Positions 1 to 8,764 of a stretch of DNA of 46,644 bases are shown here, one piece after another. Every line of letters starts with the position of its first letter. Positions within the stretch are counted from its first letter, which is position 1. Position numbers and translations under genes: made by a program. The notes under the pieces were generated by a model, which saw nothing but the letters and a program-made list of their open reading frames with translations, did not search any database and was not told where the DNA came from. Origin of the DNA: Acidobacteriota bacterium (GTDB lineage Bacteria; Acidobacteriota; Terriglobia; Bryobacterales; Bryobacteraceae); assembly GCA_016178155.1 (NCBI GenBank), contig JACOTZ010000131.1, positions 1 through 46,644 on the forward strand, given 5' to 3'.

Positions 1-126
1 CGCGAGCAGCGCCAGGAACCGCTGCGTGAGCAGCTCGGTCTTACCCGAACCCGCCGGCGCCTGCACGATGAACGAGCCCGCCGCGTCAAGCGCGCGCTCC
101 CGCGCGGCCGCGTCACGCGGGATCAC
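1..126 (-). CDS. UvrD/RecB-type (AddA-like) helicase-nuclease, N-terminal fragment
   Basis: Only the first 42 codons lie in the window; the gene continues past position 1. The translation begins [13 protein letters not shown] and reaches a Walker A motif, [15 protein letters not shown], the N-terminal ATP-binding signature of AddA/RecB-type UvrD helicases. The chosen start is the GTG at 126-124, because GGAGG lies about 6 nt upstream; another in-frame GTG is at 132. It lies 138 bp downstream of the AddB-like nuclease on the same strand, so the two probably form one AddAB-like double-strand-break end-processing complex. The helicase family is well supported. Whether it carries its own C-terminal nuclease domain cannot be seen. 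Confidence 0.82.
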   Translation of the reverse strand, partial: MIPRDAAARERALDAAGSFIVQAPAGSGKTELLTQRFLALLA

Positions 127-264
127 AGGCACCCTCCAAGGGCCGGCAATTGCCCGCGGGCGTCAGGCTGCGGTGCGTGCGCGGGCAGTTTCGGTTGTAC
201 GCGCCATTGCTGATGCCCGGCCTCGCGCGGCAGGGGGCCGCCGGCGGGGACATCCGGACTGCCT

Positions 265-2943
265 TCACGACTGCGCCTCCCAGACACGGCAGAGCGCCAT
301 GCGGCCGCAGCGCTCGCAGGCAGTGGGACTCTTCGGATCCACGGCCGCGTGTCCCTCGCGGTGATCCGCGGCGAGCCGCTCGAGAGAACGGCGCCACCCG
401 GCCAGCAGGTCTTCCCAACTAGTGATCTCTTGCAAGCCGCGGACATCTCGATAGCCGTTGACCTGAGGCAGCAGGCCATCCTCCCGCGCCACGCCCTTGT
501 AGCAGGGACTGCCGGTCTTGAGCTGGACGAACACGATCGCGTCGGGCGGCGCTTCGGCGGTGACGGCATACAGCGGCAACTGCGGCTCGTCCGGCCGCTC
601 GCCCCACCAGTCGTCGAGCTTCGGTTGGCCGGACTTGTAGTCGAGGATCACGCGGCCGCCCCCGTCCACCGCGTCCACCCGGTCGGCGCGCACCGTGAGC
701 GCCAGACCCGCGATTTCGGCGCGGTATTGCTGTTCAAGATCGGCCACGACGAACGGCGCGCGCGCCGCCTCCAATCCCAGAAACTCGAGCAGCACGTCTT
801 CGAGCCGCCGCTGTTCGAGCTGCCGGAATCGGCTGCCGGCCCGCACCGCATGGTTGCGCACGGCGCCGTGATCGAGCGCTTGCGACACGGCCTCGGAGAC
901 GATCTCGCGCAGCTCCTGCCCGCCCGACCGGCGCAGGGTCGCGTGGTCCCGGAGCCGGGCCCAGACATGTTGCAGGGCTTTGTGCAGCAGCACCCCGCGC
1001 AAGCGGTCGTCGAGGCCGGCCTGAGGCGATTCGAGCGGTTGCGCGTCCAGCCGGAACTCGGCGAAAGCACGGAAGGGGCAGGCGGCCTGAGCCTGCAGCA
1101 CCCGCGTGCCGCCGGGGTACTCCGCCACGCCCTCCACGGCCGGAGCCTGCTCATCCTGCCACTCCTCGACGCGCGCAGACTGCCGCACAACCTCCGCATA
1201 GGGCGCATAGCGCCCGATGGCATCCACCGCGAGCCGGGGAATGCCGGCAAGCAGCGTGCTCGGGCGCAGCGTCCGGTCCTGGTCGTGCTGGGGGTAGCTG
1301 AAGATCACGTCGGGCGAGCTGGCGAGCAGCGCCTCCATCGAGCGGCGCGCAAACTCCAGCTCGCGCTCGGGCGAGCAGTGCGGCATCCGATGCCGCCGTT
1401 GCAGGGCAATCGGCAGGAACGGGTTCGGCCGGGCGGGGCGCGGCCACACCTCGTCGTCGAGCCCCATCACCCAGAGGTGCTCGAACTCGAGTCCCGAGGT
1501 CTCGAGCAGCCCGAGGATCTGCACCGGCTCATCACCCGAGCTCTCGGGCTGGAACAGGGCCGCGTTCGCCATGCGCCGCAGCCGCGAGCGCGCCTGCCCG
1601 GCCGTGAGGCGCGCTTCCACCGCATCGAGCCGCGCGAACTCGCCGAGCAGCTCGCGCCAGCGCTGCCAGGCCTGGTATTCCCCGCTGGTCAGCGCACGCT
1701 CGCCCGGCCAGCCGGCGATCTCGAGCAGCTCGCTGAAGCTCCGCGCCCACGCGCTCGGCCGCTGGGTCGCGGGCAGCGCCTCGAGACGCTCCATCCAGCG
1801 CCAGAGCATGGCGCCGAGCCGCGGGCAGGTGTGGGGTTTGGGAGCGCCTTCCCGCGGCCGCGAGGCTCGACTCCAGATGCGGCGGAGGCTGACTTCGCGC
1901 TCGCAGGACCGCCGCAGCTCGACCTCGAGCAGCGCGCGTTGCGATGCTTCCGACTCGGCGCCCGCCAGGAAGGGCGACCGCAGCAGCGCGCTCGCAACCT
2001 CGGCGCGCACGCCCGGCGTCATGGACTCGATGATCTGCAAAGCCGCGCACACCAGCGGCTGCCCGCTCAGAGGCATCCCAAGCGAGATATTGAACAGCGG
2101 CTCGGATGGGGATCTCAGCACGGCGCCGGGGTGGAGGACCTCGAGGAAGATGCGCTCGACGGCGGGCCGGAGCCGTCCCAGGTCGGCCACGGCGATGCCG
2201 ATCGGCGCGCGCGCGCCCTGCTCCAGCAGCCCGCGCGCCCAGCACGCGGCAGCCCGGATCTCCTGCCCGGTGTCGGGCAAACCGGCGCAGGCGGTCCGGC
2301 TCAGCGCGGGGCGAGCAGGCGGTTCGACGACATCGATCCGCCAACCCCTTCTTCGCAGCGCCTCTAGCAGCGCTTCCTGTTGCGGCGTAAACTCCTCGAA
2401 GCCCGCGAGCAGAACCGGCGCGCCGGGGCCGGGTGCGGCCGCGCTCAGCGACGAGGGCAGCCGCGCCGGATCCAGCCATTGGTGTTGCGCGGTGATCTCT
2501 TCGAAGCGGCAGCGCCAGGTCTCAAAAGCGCGCAGGTCTTCGGTGCGATTCCAGTCGTCCTCCTCTTCTGCGTCCGCGCACCAGGAGTGCAGCAGCGACC
2601 ACGCGTTCGCCGCCTGCTCGGCGGTGGCGGGTGCGTTGACCAGGCGGCCGGTCTCGGCTTCCCGGATGATGCTCTCCCACACCGCCGTCTCCTGCGAGCC
2701 GCCGAGCAGCAACGGCGGCATTTCGCCGCGATCGAGCGCATCCTCGACGACCCGGTCCCAGAGCAGCTCGAGCCACCGCTGCCAGGCGCAGATCTGAGCG
2801 CTCGGCCAGACCGGCAGGCCCTCCGCCATCCGCCCGGCGTCGTAGTCAGCGCGCAGCGTGCGCGCCAGCCGCAGGCTCGCGGTCACCAGCACCGCGCCCG
2901 CGCGCACCGCCTCTAAAGCCTGCTGCCGGGTGAGAGTTGGCAC
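265..2943 (-). CDS. AddB-like PD-(D/E)XK nuclease, DNA repair protein
   Basis: An 892-residue protein resembling the inactivated-helicase plus RecB-nuclease architecture of AddB and the 'probable DNA repair protein' family (TIGR03623 type). The C-terminal domain carries the nuclease core: Asp in VRADRVDAV, then D768-Y769-K770 in ILDYKSG. Cys622 (in ACPFRAF) and C876, C879, C885 near the C-terminus match the C...CxxCx5C spacing of the AddB iron-sulfur cluster. No N-terminal Walker A is visible, as expected for a helicase-dead partner. The start is a GTG preceded by GAGGACGGA, with a TACAAT -10 box 23 nt upstream. It is followed by the AddA-like helicase on the same strand. Likely role is processing DNA ends for RecA loading. 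The family call is firm; the exact subfamily is from memory. Confidence 0.85.
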   Translation of the reverse strand: MPTLTRQQALEAVRAGAVLVTASLRLARTLRADYDAGRMAEGLPVWPSAQICAWQRWLELLWDRVVEDALDRGEMPPLLLGGSQETAVWESIIREAETGRLVNAPATAEQAANAWSLLHSWCADAEEEDDWNRTEDLRAFETWRCRFEEITAQHQWLDPARLPSSLSAAAPGPGAPVLLAGFEEFTPQQEALLEALRRRGWRIDVVEPPARPALSRTACAGLPDTGQEIRAAACWARGLLEQGARAPIGIAVADLGRLRPAVERIFLEVLHPGAVLRSPSEPLFNISLGMPLSGQPLVCAALQIIESMTPGVRAEVASALLRSPFLAGAESEASQRALLEVELRRSCEREVSLRRIWSRASRPREGAPKPHTCPRLGAMLWRWMERLEALPATQRPSAWARSFSELLEIAGWPGERALTSGEYQAWQRWRELLGEFARLDAVEARLTAGQARSRLRRMANAALFQPESSGDEPVQILGLLETSGLEFEHLWVMGLDDEVWPRPARPNPFLPIALQRRHRMPHCSPERELEFARRSMEALLASSPDVIFSYPQHDQDRTLRPSTLLAGIPRLAVDAIGRYAPYAEVVRQSARVEEWQDEQAPAVEGVAEYPGGTRVLQAQAACPFRAFAEFRLDAQPLESPQAGLDDRLRGVLLHKALQHVWARLRDHATLRRSGGQELREIVSEAVSQALDHGAVRNHAVRAGSRFRQLEQRRLEDVLLEFLGLEAARAPFVVADLEQQYRAEIAGLALTVRADRVDAVDGGGRVILDYKSGQPKLDDWWGERPDEPQLPLYAVTAEAPPDAIVFVQLKTGSPCYKGVAREDGLLPQVNGYRDVRGLQEITSWEDLLAGWRRSLERLAADHREGHAAVDPKSPTACERCGRMALCRVWEAQS

Positions 2944-2960
2944 TTCGGAATCCGTCCTCG

Positions 2961-2966
2961 ATTGTA
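2961..2966 (-). promoter_or_regulatory. -10 box (TACAAT) for the AddB-like gene
   Basis: TACAAT on the minus strand begins 23 nt before the GTG start, leaving a short leader with a GAGG ribosome site. No clear -35 is seen. The rest of 2944-3208 holds no gene I can support. Confidence 0.45.
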
Positions 2967-3208
2967 ATCTCGCGCGTGAGAGATCCTGCTCTATGGGCTG
3001 TTGTCTCTCTGCGCCTGTCTGGCGACGTGGAGCTCGCGGAAGCCGCGGCTTTCATGCGAATCGACGTCAGGGGCCCGCTCAGGCCGGCGGTGGTTCGGAT
3101 AGCGCTTGGTCCGCGAGCTTCCATGGGCGCGCCCTCCCCTCCCCCGACGCCCGTCCCGCGCACCGCATCGCCGCCCGCTCGGCAATCTCACTGCCCGGCC
3201 ATCCCGCA

Positions 3209-3214
3209 TATAAT
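3209..3214 (+). promoter_or_regulatory. -10 box (TATAAT) for the beta-helix gene
   Basis: A perfect TATAAT begins 17 nt before the ATG at 3226, so the transcript would start only about 4-6 nt before the coding region. No TTGACA-like -35 is obvious. Confidence 0.5.
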
Positions 3215-3225
3215 TGCAGGTTCCT

Positions 3226-5136
3226 ATGCGAGCCTGCCTTCTTGTCCTGATCGCCTTCCCCCTCCTCGCCGCCGATGCCGTGACTGCCGGCCGCTTCATC
3301 GTCGAGCGGCCCACGCTGATCAACCTGGGCTTCGAGTGGCACATCACCGGCGACGACAACCGCAACGCCGCCGTCGAGGTCTCCTACCGCGAAAGCGGCG
3401 CCACCGCCTGGAAGCAGGCGCTGCCGCTGCTGCGCATGGGCGGCGAGAAGGTCTACCGCCGCGACCTCCACCTCGACTACACCGTGCCGCCCGCCTTCGC
3501 CGGAAGCATTCTCGACTTGCAGCCGGGCACCGAATACGAATGCCGCTTCCGCATGGCCGACCCCGAGGGGGTGCGCGGCGAGGCCGTGCGCACGGTGAAG
3601 GTTCGCACCCGCGCCGAGCCCAAGGCGGCCGCCGGCGGCCGCTTGCTCCACGTCTACCCGCCCAACTGGCGGGGAGAAAAGCAGGAGCCTTCCTTCACCG
3701 GCCTGAAGCGCGCCTACTACGGCGCCGGCACGGGCGACTGGTCCGTGGTGAGTGAGCGCAAGGCCCAGCCCGGCGACGTCATCCTCGTGCACGCCGGCCT
3801 CTATAAGGCGGACCGCCTCAATTACGCCGATCCGCTCGGCATCCCCTTCGACGGCACCTATACCCTCGCCCTCAAGGGCACCCCCGAACGCCCCATCGTC
3901 ATCCGCGGCGCCGGCGACGGCGAGGCCATCTTCGACGGCGGCGGCGCCCATCGCCTCTTCGACGTCATGGCCTCGGAGCATCACATCTTTGAGAACCTCA
4001 CCATCCGCAACGCCGATATCGCGTTCTTCGCCGGCGCCAAGGACGTCATGGGCGCCAAAGGACTCACCGTACGCAACTGCCGCATGGAGGATGTCGGCAT
4101 CGGCGTCGTCACCCAGTACGCAGGTTCGCAGGACTTCTACATCGCCGACAACGTGATCATCGGCCGCGATGACCGCTACCGCCTTCTCGGCTGGTACGCT
4201 CCCGGCATCTACGGCGCAAACCGGCTCAACAGCTACTTCGCGGTCAAAGTGTACGGCTCGGGCCATGTCGTGTGCCACAACTACATCGCCTACTTTCACG
4301 ACGGCGTCTGCGTCTGTACGCATGGCTCGCCCGACCAGGCCGAGGATCACCGCGCGACCGCCATCGACTTCTACAACAACGACATTCATCTGATGGCGGA
4401 CGATTTCATCGAAGCTGACGGCGGCGTGCACAACATCCGCGTCATGCGGAACCGTGGTGTCAACGCCGGCCAGTGCGGTCTGAGCGCGCAGCCTATCTTC
4501 GGCGGACCCGCTTACTACATCCGCAACGTCATCTACCACGTGCCCACCGGCAACGCGCTCAAATTCAAGGTGAAGCCCGCCGGCCTGGTGCTCTATCACA
4601 ACACGATCATCGCCGAGAGCCGCAACGCCGAGATCTACGGCAACGCCCACTTCCGCAACAACCTGTTCCTCGGAACCGATGCCCGCCGGGAGATTTTCCG
4701 CTTTCCCAATTCCACCGCGTACTCGACGTACGACTACAACGGTTACCGCCCCAATCCGGACGTGAAAGACAACTTCTTCTGGAAAGCTCCCGCGCGCGGC
4801 GCTGTCTATGAGCCCGAGAATGCGCCCTTCACTGCCTTCGATTCACTGAAGGCCATGAGCGCCGCGACCGGGCAGGAGGCGCACGGCATCGAGGTGGACT
4901 ACGACATTTTCGAATCGCTGAAGCCGCCTGACGCCGCCGATCCCCACGCGGTGTATTACGCGCGTGATCTCGACTTCCGCCTCCGCGCCGGCGGCAGGGC
5001 CGTGGACGCCGGCGTTCACCTCCCCAATATCGATGACGATTTCACGGGCAAGGCGCCCGACCTCGGCGCGCTCGAGCGCGGCCGCCCCGAGCCGGTCTAC
5101 GGCCCCCGCACCTCCACGGGCCGCCCGCTAAGGTAA
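3226..5136 (+). CDS. Secreted right-handed parallel beta-helix protein
   Basis: A 636-residue exported protein. The N-terminus MRACLLVLIAFPLLAADA is a Sec signal peptide, and the ATG at 3226 is preferred over an upstream in-frame TTG (3214) that overlaps the -10 box. Residues of roughly 25-130 look like a fibronectin III-type beta-sandwich (ending near LQPGTEYECRFRMADPEG). From about 165 to 560 there are many short turns rich in N, G, V and I (e.g. IFENLTIRNADI, IRNVIYHVPTGNA), the pattern of pectate lyase-like beta-helices. The fold suggests action on or binding of an acidic polysaccharide outside the cell, but no catalytic signature of a specific lyase family is recognised, so the substrate is unknown. 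Confidence 0.75.
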   Translation: MRACLLVLIAFPLLAADAVTAGRFIVERPTLINLGFEWHITGDDNRNAAVEVSYRESGATAWKQALPLLRMGGEKVYRRDLHLDYTVPPAFAGSILDLQPGTEYECRFRMADPEGVRGEAVRTVKVRTRAEPKAAAGGRLLHVYPPNWRGEKQEPSFTGLKRAYYGAGTGDWSVVSERKAQPGDVILVHAGLYKADRLNYADPLGIPFDGTYTLALKGTPERPIVIRGAGDGEAIFDGGGAHRLFDVMASEHHIFENLTIRNADIAFFAGAKDVMGAKGLTVRNCRMEDVGIGVVTQYAGSQDFYIADNVIIGRDDRYRLLGWYAPGIYGANRLNSYFAVKVYGSGHVVCHNYIAYFHDGVCVCTHGSPDQAEDHRATAIDFYNNDIHLMADDFIEADGGVHNIRVMRNRGVNAGQCGLSAQPIFGGPAYYIRNVIYHVPTGNALKFKVKPAGLVLYHNTIIAESRNAEIYGNAHFRNNLFLGTDARREIFRFPNSTAYSTYDYNGYRPNPDVKDNFFWKAPARGAVYEPENAPFTAFDSLKAMSAATGQEAHGIEVDYDIFESLKPPDAADPHAVYYARDLDFRLRAGGRAVDAGVHLPNIDDDFTGKAPDLGALERGRPEPVYGPRTSTGRPLR

Positions 5137-5238
5137 CCGCAGCCCCTCCGGCATGGCCGCAGTCAACCGGGCGCTTCGATTGCTGGCCAGGACCGCCCAG
5201 GCGGCAACCTCCTCCAAGCGCCGGCGCACCGGCTGAGC

Positions 5239-5260
5239 TGAGGAGAACCGCTACTCCTCA
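5239..5260. terminator. Stem-loop between convergent genes
   Basis: TGAGGAG and CTCCTCA pair perfectly (7 bp, 8-nt loop) in the gap between the convergent beta-helix and amidohydrolase genes. The flanking repeat AAGCGCCGG occurs on both sides. No T-tract follows, so an intrinsic terminator role is only plausible. Nothing else is recognised in 5137-5423. Confidence 0.3.
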
Positions 5261-5423
5261 AGCGCCGGATTAGCCACCCGTGGCTGGCACGCAATGAGTG
5301 AACAGCACCACCCTTGCGCGATGACCTCTGCACAATTTTTCGTCGCTCGTGTAGAGGACGGAATTGGTGTTCTCAGCCGCCGACCGCGACGCCGCTCACA
5401 ACATTGCGGGTTCGCGGCCCGGT

Positions 5424-6344
5424 CTAGAATCGATACAGCTTGCGCGCAGTCTCGCCCGCGACGAGCGCGCGCCGGGACGGCCCCGCTTCATCGAACATGA
5501 AATCGAACAGCGCCTTCGCCTGCGCGTGCTCCTTGCGGTCGGTTCCGAGCACGCCCCAGATCATCCGCTCCGCGCCAAAGACCTGAAAGGTACGCTTCAC
5601 CAGCGGCTTCGCATCGGCATGCGGATGCGGCTGCTTCGAGGAATAGCGCACGCCGGAGAATTTCATGTAGACCCGCGGCAGATCGCCCAGGCGCAGCACT
5701 TCTTCGTATTCCGCCGGCGTTCCCTGACCGGCCCGCGAGAGATGGTCGATCACCACCGGCAGGCTGCGGAACTGCGATGCCAGCCGGCGCACCTGCGGCG
5801 CGAAGCGGGGAATCATGTGCATCTGCACCGCGAGGCCGAGGTCGGCTGCTTTCGCCCACGTGCGCCGCATCTCCGGCGCCGCGAGGTCCCGTTCGCGGAT
5901 TGCCCCGGAGCGGGTAGGATATTGTGGCGGCGGCGCAGTGGCGTGGACGCGTAGCGCCACGATGCGTCCGGGCCATTTCTTCACCAGCCGTTCCATGCGC
6001 GCGGGCGTATCGGGCGCGATGCCGTCGAACAGGCACGTGCCTTTGAAAAACCCGGGCGACGGTTCGTGTTCGAAACAGAACTCGAGGTAGCGGTGGTCGT
6101 CCTGGTAGGGCTCCGGATGCACGATCACGGTATGCCTGATGTCGGTTTGCCGCACGAAATCAACGTAATCCTGCAGCGTCCGCGGCTCCGGCCTGTAGAC
6201 CGCGTTCGGGTGATATGGAAAGCGCTTGGGGTCGAACAGGTGAAGGTGGGTTTCAATCAAAAAGGCGCGGGGAGCGGCCTCGGCCATTGCGGCGAGACCC
6301 ACGATACCGGCGCTCCACTCGCGGCGTGTTGGCTGCTTGTGCAT
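5424..6344 (-). CDS. Amidohydrolase family 2 metal-dependent hydrolase
   Basis: A 306-residue TIM-barrel amidohydrolase (amidohydrolase_2 type). The N-terminal metal motif reads ETHLHLFD (the T-H-x-H core), followed by further barrel histidines (VIVHPE, QMHMIPRF, VIDHLSR) and an Asp late in the chain (GTDRKEH). The first residues, QPTRREWSAGIVGLAAMAEA, contain an Arg-Arg pair before a hydrophobic stretch, resembling a Tat export signal. The ATG at 6344 is chosen over an upstream GTG (6353) because a TAGACT -10 box starts exactly 15 nt before it. It follows yggS on the same strand. Substrate unknown; such proteins often act on lactones or aromatic carboxylates. Confidence 0.8.
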   Translation of the reverse strand: MHKQPTRREWSAGIVGLAAMAEAAPRAFLIETHLHLFDPKRFPYHPNAVYRPEPRTLQDYVDFVRQTDIRHTVIVHPEPYQDDHRYLEFCFEHEPSPGFFKGTCLFDGIAPDTPARMERLVKKWPGRIVALRVHATAPPPQYPTRSGAIRERDLAAPEMRRTWAKAADLGLAVQMHMIPRFAPQVRRLASQFRSLPVVIDHLSRAGQGTPAEYEEVLRLGDLPRVYMKFSGVRYSSKQPHPHADAKPLVKRTFQVFGAERMIWGVLGTDRKEHAQAKALFDFMFDEAGPSRRALVAGETARKLYRF

Positions 6345-6353
6345 ATCACGCAC

Positions 6354-6359
6354 AGTCTA
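6354..6359 (-). promoter_or_regulatory. -10 box (TAGACT) for the amidohydrolase gene
   Basis: TAGACT begins 15 nt before the ATG at 6344, and its first three bases are the stop codon of the upstream yggS gene. The expected 5' leader is only about 2-4 nt. Confidence 0.45.
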
Positions 6360-7031
6360 TCCGAACCGCCGGAGGACCGCGGCTCCAGGTAGCCGCCGGA
6401 TGTGGGTTGCTCCCTCCTCGATCGCCACCTCGAAATCGTGTGACATTCCCATCGACAGCTCGCGCAGGCCGTGCCGCTCGGCGAGCTCGCGCAGTCTTGC
6501 GAAATAGGGACGCGACGGCTCCGGCTCGTCCGACCATGGCGGCATGGCCATCAAACCCCGCAGCCGCAGGTTCGCGCAGCCGCGGATCGCCTCGATGACC
6601 GCGGGCACCTCCTCGGGGGCGGCGCCCGCTTTTGTCTCCTCGGGCGACAGCTTGACCTCGATGAAAACGTCCAGCTTGCGCCCGAAGCTGTCCAGGCGCC
6701 GGGCCAGTTTGGCGCTGTCCACGGTTTCGATGACCTGGAACAGCTCGGAAGCGTGCTTCGCCTTATTCGACTGCAAATGCCCGATCAGGTGAAAGCGACT
6801 TTGTTCGAGGCCGGCGACCTCGGCAGCCTTGCGCTCGAACTCCTGCACGTAGTTCTCGCCGAAATCGCGCAGCCCGAGCTGGTAACCCTGCAGGATGACG
6901 GCCGCCGGAAACAGCTTGCTGACCGCGACCAGCGTGATCTCTTCCCGCCGCCGCGCGCGGCGCGCCGCCGCGCGGGCGATCCGCTCCTCGACGGCCGCCA
7001 CACGCTCGCGCAACGCTCGATCCGCAATCAC
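6357..7031 (-). CDS. YggS/PipY family PLP homeostasis protein
   Basis: A 224-residue member of the YggS/PROSC/PipY family, single-domain TIM-barrel proteins that bind pyridoxal phosphate and balance B6 vitamers and amino/keto acids without known enzyme activity. The PLP-binding lysine lies in LVAVSKLFP. Family signatures LRDFGENYVQEF, FHLIGHLQSNKAK and the C-terminal LSMGMSHDFEVAIEEGATH are intact. The start is uncertain: GTG 7031 gives an N-terminus like other family members, and GTG 7058 adds nine residues. It is divergent from the uncharacterised nuclease-like gene at 7067, with at most 35 bp between them, so their promoters must overlap. Confidence 0.9.
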   Translation of the reverse strand: MIADRALRERVAAVEERIARAAARRARRREEITLVAVSKLFPAAVILQGYQLGLRDFGENYVQEFERKAAEVAGLEQSRFHLIGHLQSNKAKHASELFQVIETVDSAKLARRLDSFGRKLDVFIEVKLSPEETKAGAAPEEVPAVIEAIRGCANLRLRGLMAMPPWSDEPEPSRPYFARLRELAERHGLRELSMGMSHDFEVAIEEGATHIRRLPGAAVLRRFG

Positions 7032-7066
7032 GTGAGAGAAAATGCTCCGCTTCCACACTATCTTAT

Positions 7067-8641
7067 GTGCGAGCCACGACTCCGGAAGACGCGCACTCCG
7101 CCATCCTGCGCTTCATCGAGGCCAGCCGTGAGCCGGCCCTGCTCGAGCCCGGCGAGGAGCAAATCGCCCTGGGTCCGGGCTCGTATCACGTCGAGCTGCG
7201 AAACGGCCGCCTGACGCTGCAGGCGTGGGACCGCACCCGCAACCTCAGCCGGCGAGTGACCGGCGTGCTCGAGGACAAGCCCGGACGGCTGGCGCTGGCG
7301 ATCGAAAAATTCGGCGGGCAGCAGGGCATCGTACAGTTGATCGACGCCGCCCGGCCCCAGAACCTGGGGGCGGTCCGCCGGGGCGCGCGCCTCACCTGGC
7401 GCGAGCGCTTTCGCCGCTCGGTCCTGCGCCAGTTCCCGGGATGGTCGATCCATGAAATCTCCAGCGAGCCCGACCTCGAGCACAGCCTGTCGCCCGCGTA
7501 CCCGCGCGCCTTCCTCAAGAAGAACCGCGCCGGGTGGGCCGCCATCAGTTGCGGGCCGGAAAATCCGGAACCCGACGGCGTTCTCAGCTTCGGCCTGGTC
7601 TGGCTCGAATACCTCCGCAAACGCGAGCCGCGCACCATGATCGAGGGACTCGCGCTATTTCTACCGGCCGGCCGCGAGCGCAATACGTGCTTGCGGCTTC
7701 TGTACCTCAACCGGAGCGCCACGCATTTCCGCGTGTTCGCCTGCGAGGACGCCCTCGAAGTCGACGTCGACCTCGCCGACTATGGAAACGTCGACACCCG
7801 CCTGGTGGCCTGCTCCGGCCGCATCGAGGACCCCTGGACCGCATCGCTCAACGCGCTTCCGGGCGTCGAAACCATCGAGCTCAACACCGGCGGCTCAAGC
7901 TTCCGAGTCCGGGGCCTCGAGTTCGCCCGGCTGGAGGATGGCCGGCTGTCGTTCGGCCTTGAGCGCCGCCATACCGCCGCGCTCGAGCATCTCGAAGAAA
8001 TCCGGCGTCTCGCTCTCGGCATCGCGCGCCTCCGTCATCCGCGCGCCGATCGCGCCGGCAGGCTCTACCTGCGCGATCCCGAGCTCTGGCTCGAATCGCA
8101 GGTCCGCGCCTCGCTCCCCGAGCTCGATGCCGCGCTGCGTCCCGCGCCGGTCTACGGGCAGGTGCCCGCCTTCGCGGGGCGGGACCGCGGCATCATCGAC
8201 CTGCTCACGGCAGATCTCAGCGGCCGGCTCGCCATCCTCGAGCTGAAGGCGTCGGAAGACATCCATCTGCCGCTGCAGGCTCTCGATTACTGGATCCGCG
8301 TGAAGTGGCACCTGGATCGCGACGAATTCGCCGGCGCCGGATATTTTCCCGGCCTCGAGCTGCGCCGGGCCGCACCGCGCATCCTGCTCGTCGCCCCGGC
8401 GCTGCAGTTCCACCCGACCACCGACGCCATGCTCCGGCACTTCGACCCCGCCATCGAGCTGGAGCGGATCGGCGTAGGCATGGACTGGCGCAGCGAACTT
8501 CGCGTCGCCTTCCGCTGGCAAGGCGCCGAAGGTCCCCGCTTCGCAACCGAGCCGGGACCGGCTATAGCGGGAGCCGAAGCCGTTCGGCACGCAGAGGCCT
8601 CGTCCGCTGAAGGGACCCATGTGCGAGGCCAAAGCGCTTGA
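7067..8641 (+). CDS. Uncharacterised protein with C-terminal PD-(D/E)XK-like domain
   Basis: A 524-residue soluble protein I do not recognise as a named family. The N-terminal 330 residues have no clear motif. Around residues 365-400 the pattern DRGIIDLL ... LAILELKASED ... PLQALDYW fits a PD-(D/E)XK fold: acidic residue in GIID, then E-x-K in LELK, then a following helix, as in NucS- or Card1-like nucleases. A helix-rich segment (EHLEEIRRLALGIARLRHP) precedes it. The last ~35 residues are low-complexity. The start is GTG with no visible Shine-Dalgarno; a TATCTT lies directly upstream. No defence genes are adjacent, so a repair role is as likely as immunity. The domain assignment is inference. 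Confidence 0.6.
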   Translation: MRATTPEDAHSAILRFIEASREPALLEPGEEQIALGPGSYHVELRNGRLTLQAWDRTRNLSRRVTGVLEDKPGRLALAIEKFGGQQGIVQLIDAARPQNLGAVRRGARLTWRERFRRSVLRQFPGWSIHEISSEPDLEHSLSPAYPRAFLKKNRAGWAAISCGPENPEPDGVLSFGLVWLEYLRKREPRTMIEGLALFLPAGRERNTCLRLLYLNRSATHFRVFACEDALEVDVDLADYGNVDTRLVACSGRIEDPWTASLNALPGVETIELNTGGSSFRVRGLEFARLEDGRLSFGLERRHTAALEHLEEIRRLALGIARLRHPRADRAGRLYLRDPELWLESQVRASLPELDAALRPAPVYGQVPAFAGRDRGIIDLLTADLSGRLAILELKASEDIHLPLQALDYWIRVKWHLDRDEFAGAGYFPGLELRRAAPRILLVAPALQFHPTTDAMLRHFDPAIELERIGVGMDWRSELRVAFRWQGAEGPRFATEPGPAIAGAEAVRHAEASSAEGTHVRGQSA

Positions 8642-8749
8642 TAGTGGTCTGCGGTAAGACTGTTTCCAGCGCGCTCGGCCGCGGCGCACCAGAGCCGACT
8701 ACTTGCCGTTTATCGTCAGACCCGTTTCCCATCCCGAGCGGGCGGCGGA

Positions 8750-8755
8750 TATAAT
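8750..8755 (+). promoter_or_regulatory. -10 box (TATAAT) for the TonB-type receptor gene
   Basis: A perfect TATAAT begins 15 nt before the ATG at 8765; no Shine-Dalgarno lies between, so the mRNA leader would be about 2-4 nt. Confidence 0.5.
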
Positions 8756-8764
8756 TCAGCCACC

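Noticed and set aside
349-2367. 672-aa open frame opposite the AddB-like nuclease
   Set aside because: It is an antisense shadow of the GC-rich coding strand; its Arg/Pro/Gly/His-rich composition shows no domain, and the opposite frame has clear motifs.
2944-3208. Plus-strand reading VRDPALWAVVSLRLSG... as a small gene
   Set aside because: It has no ribosome site of its own, runs into the divergent promoter region and shows no domain.
3079-4650. 523-aa Val/Ala/Gly/Asp-rich open frame opposite the beta-helix gene
   Set aside because: The composition is the expected reverse reading of the sense strand, and it also runs across the intergenic promoter region.
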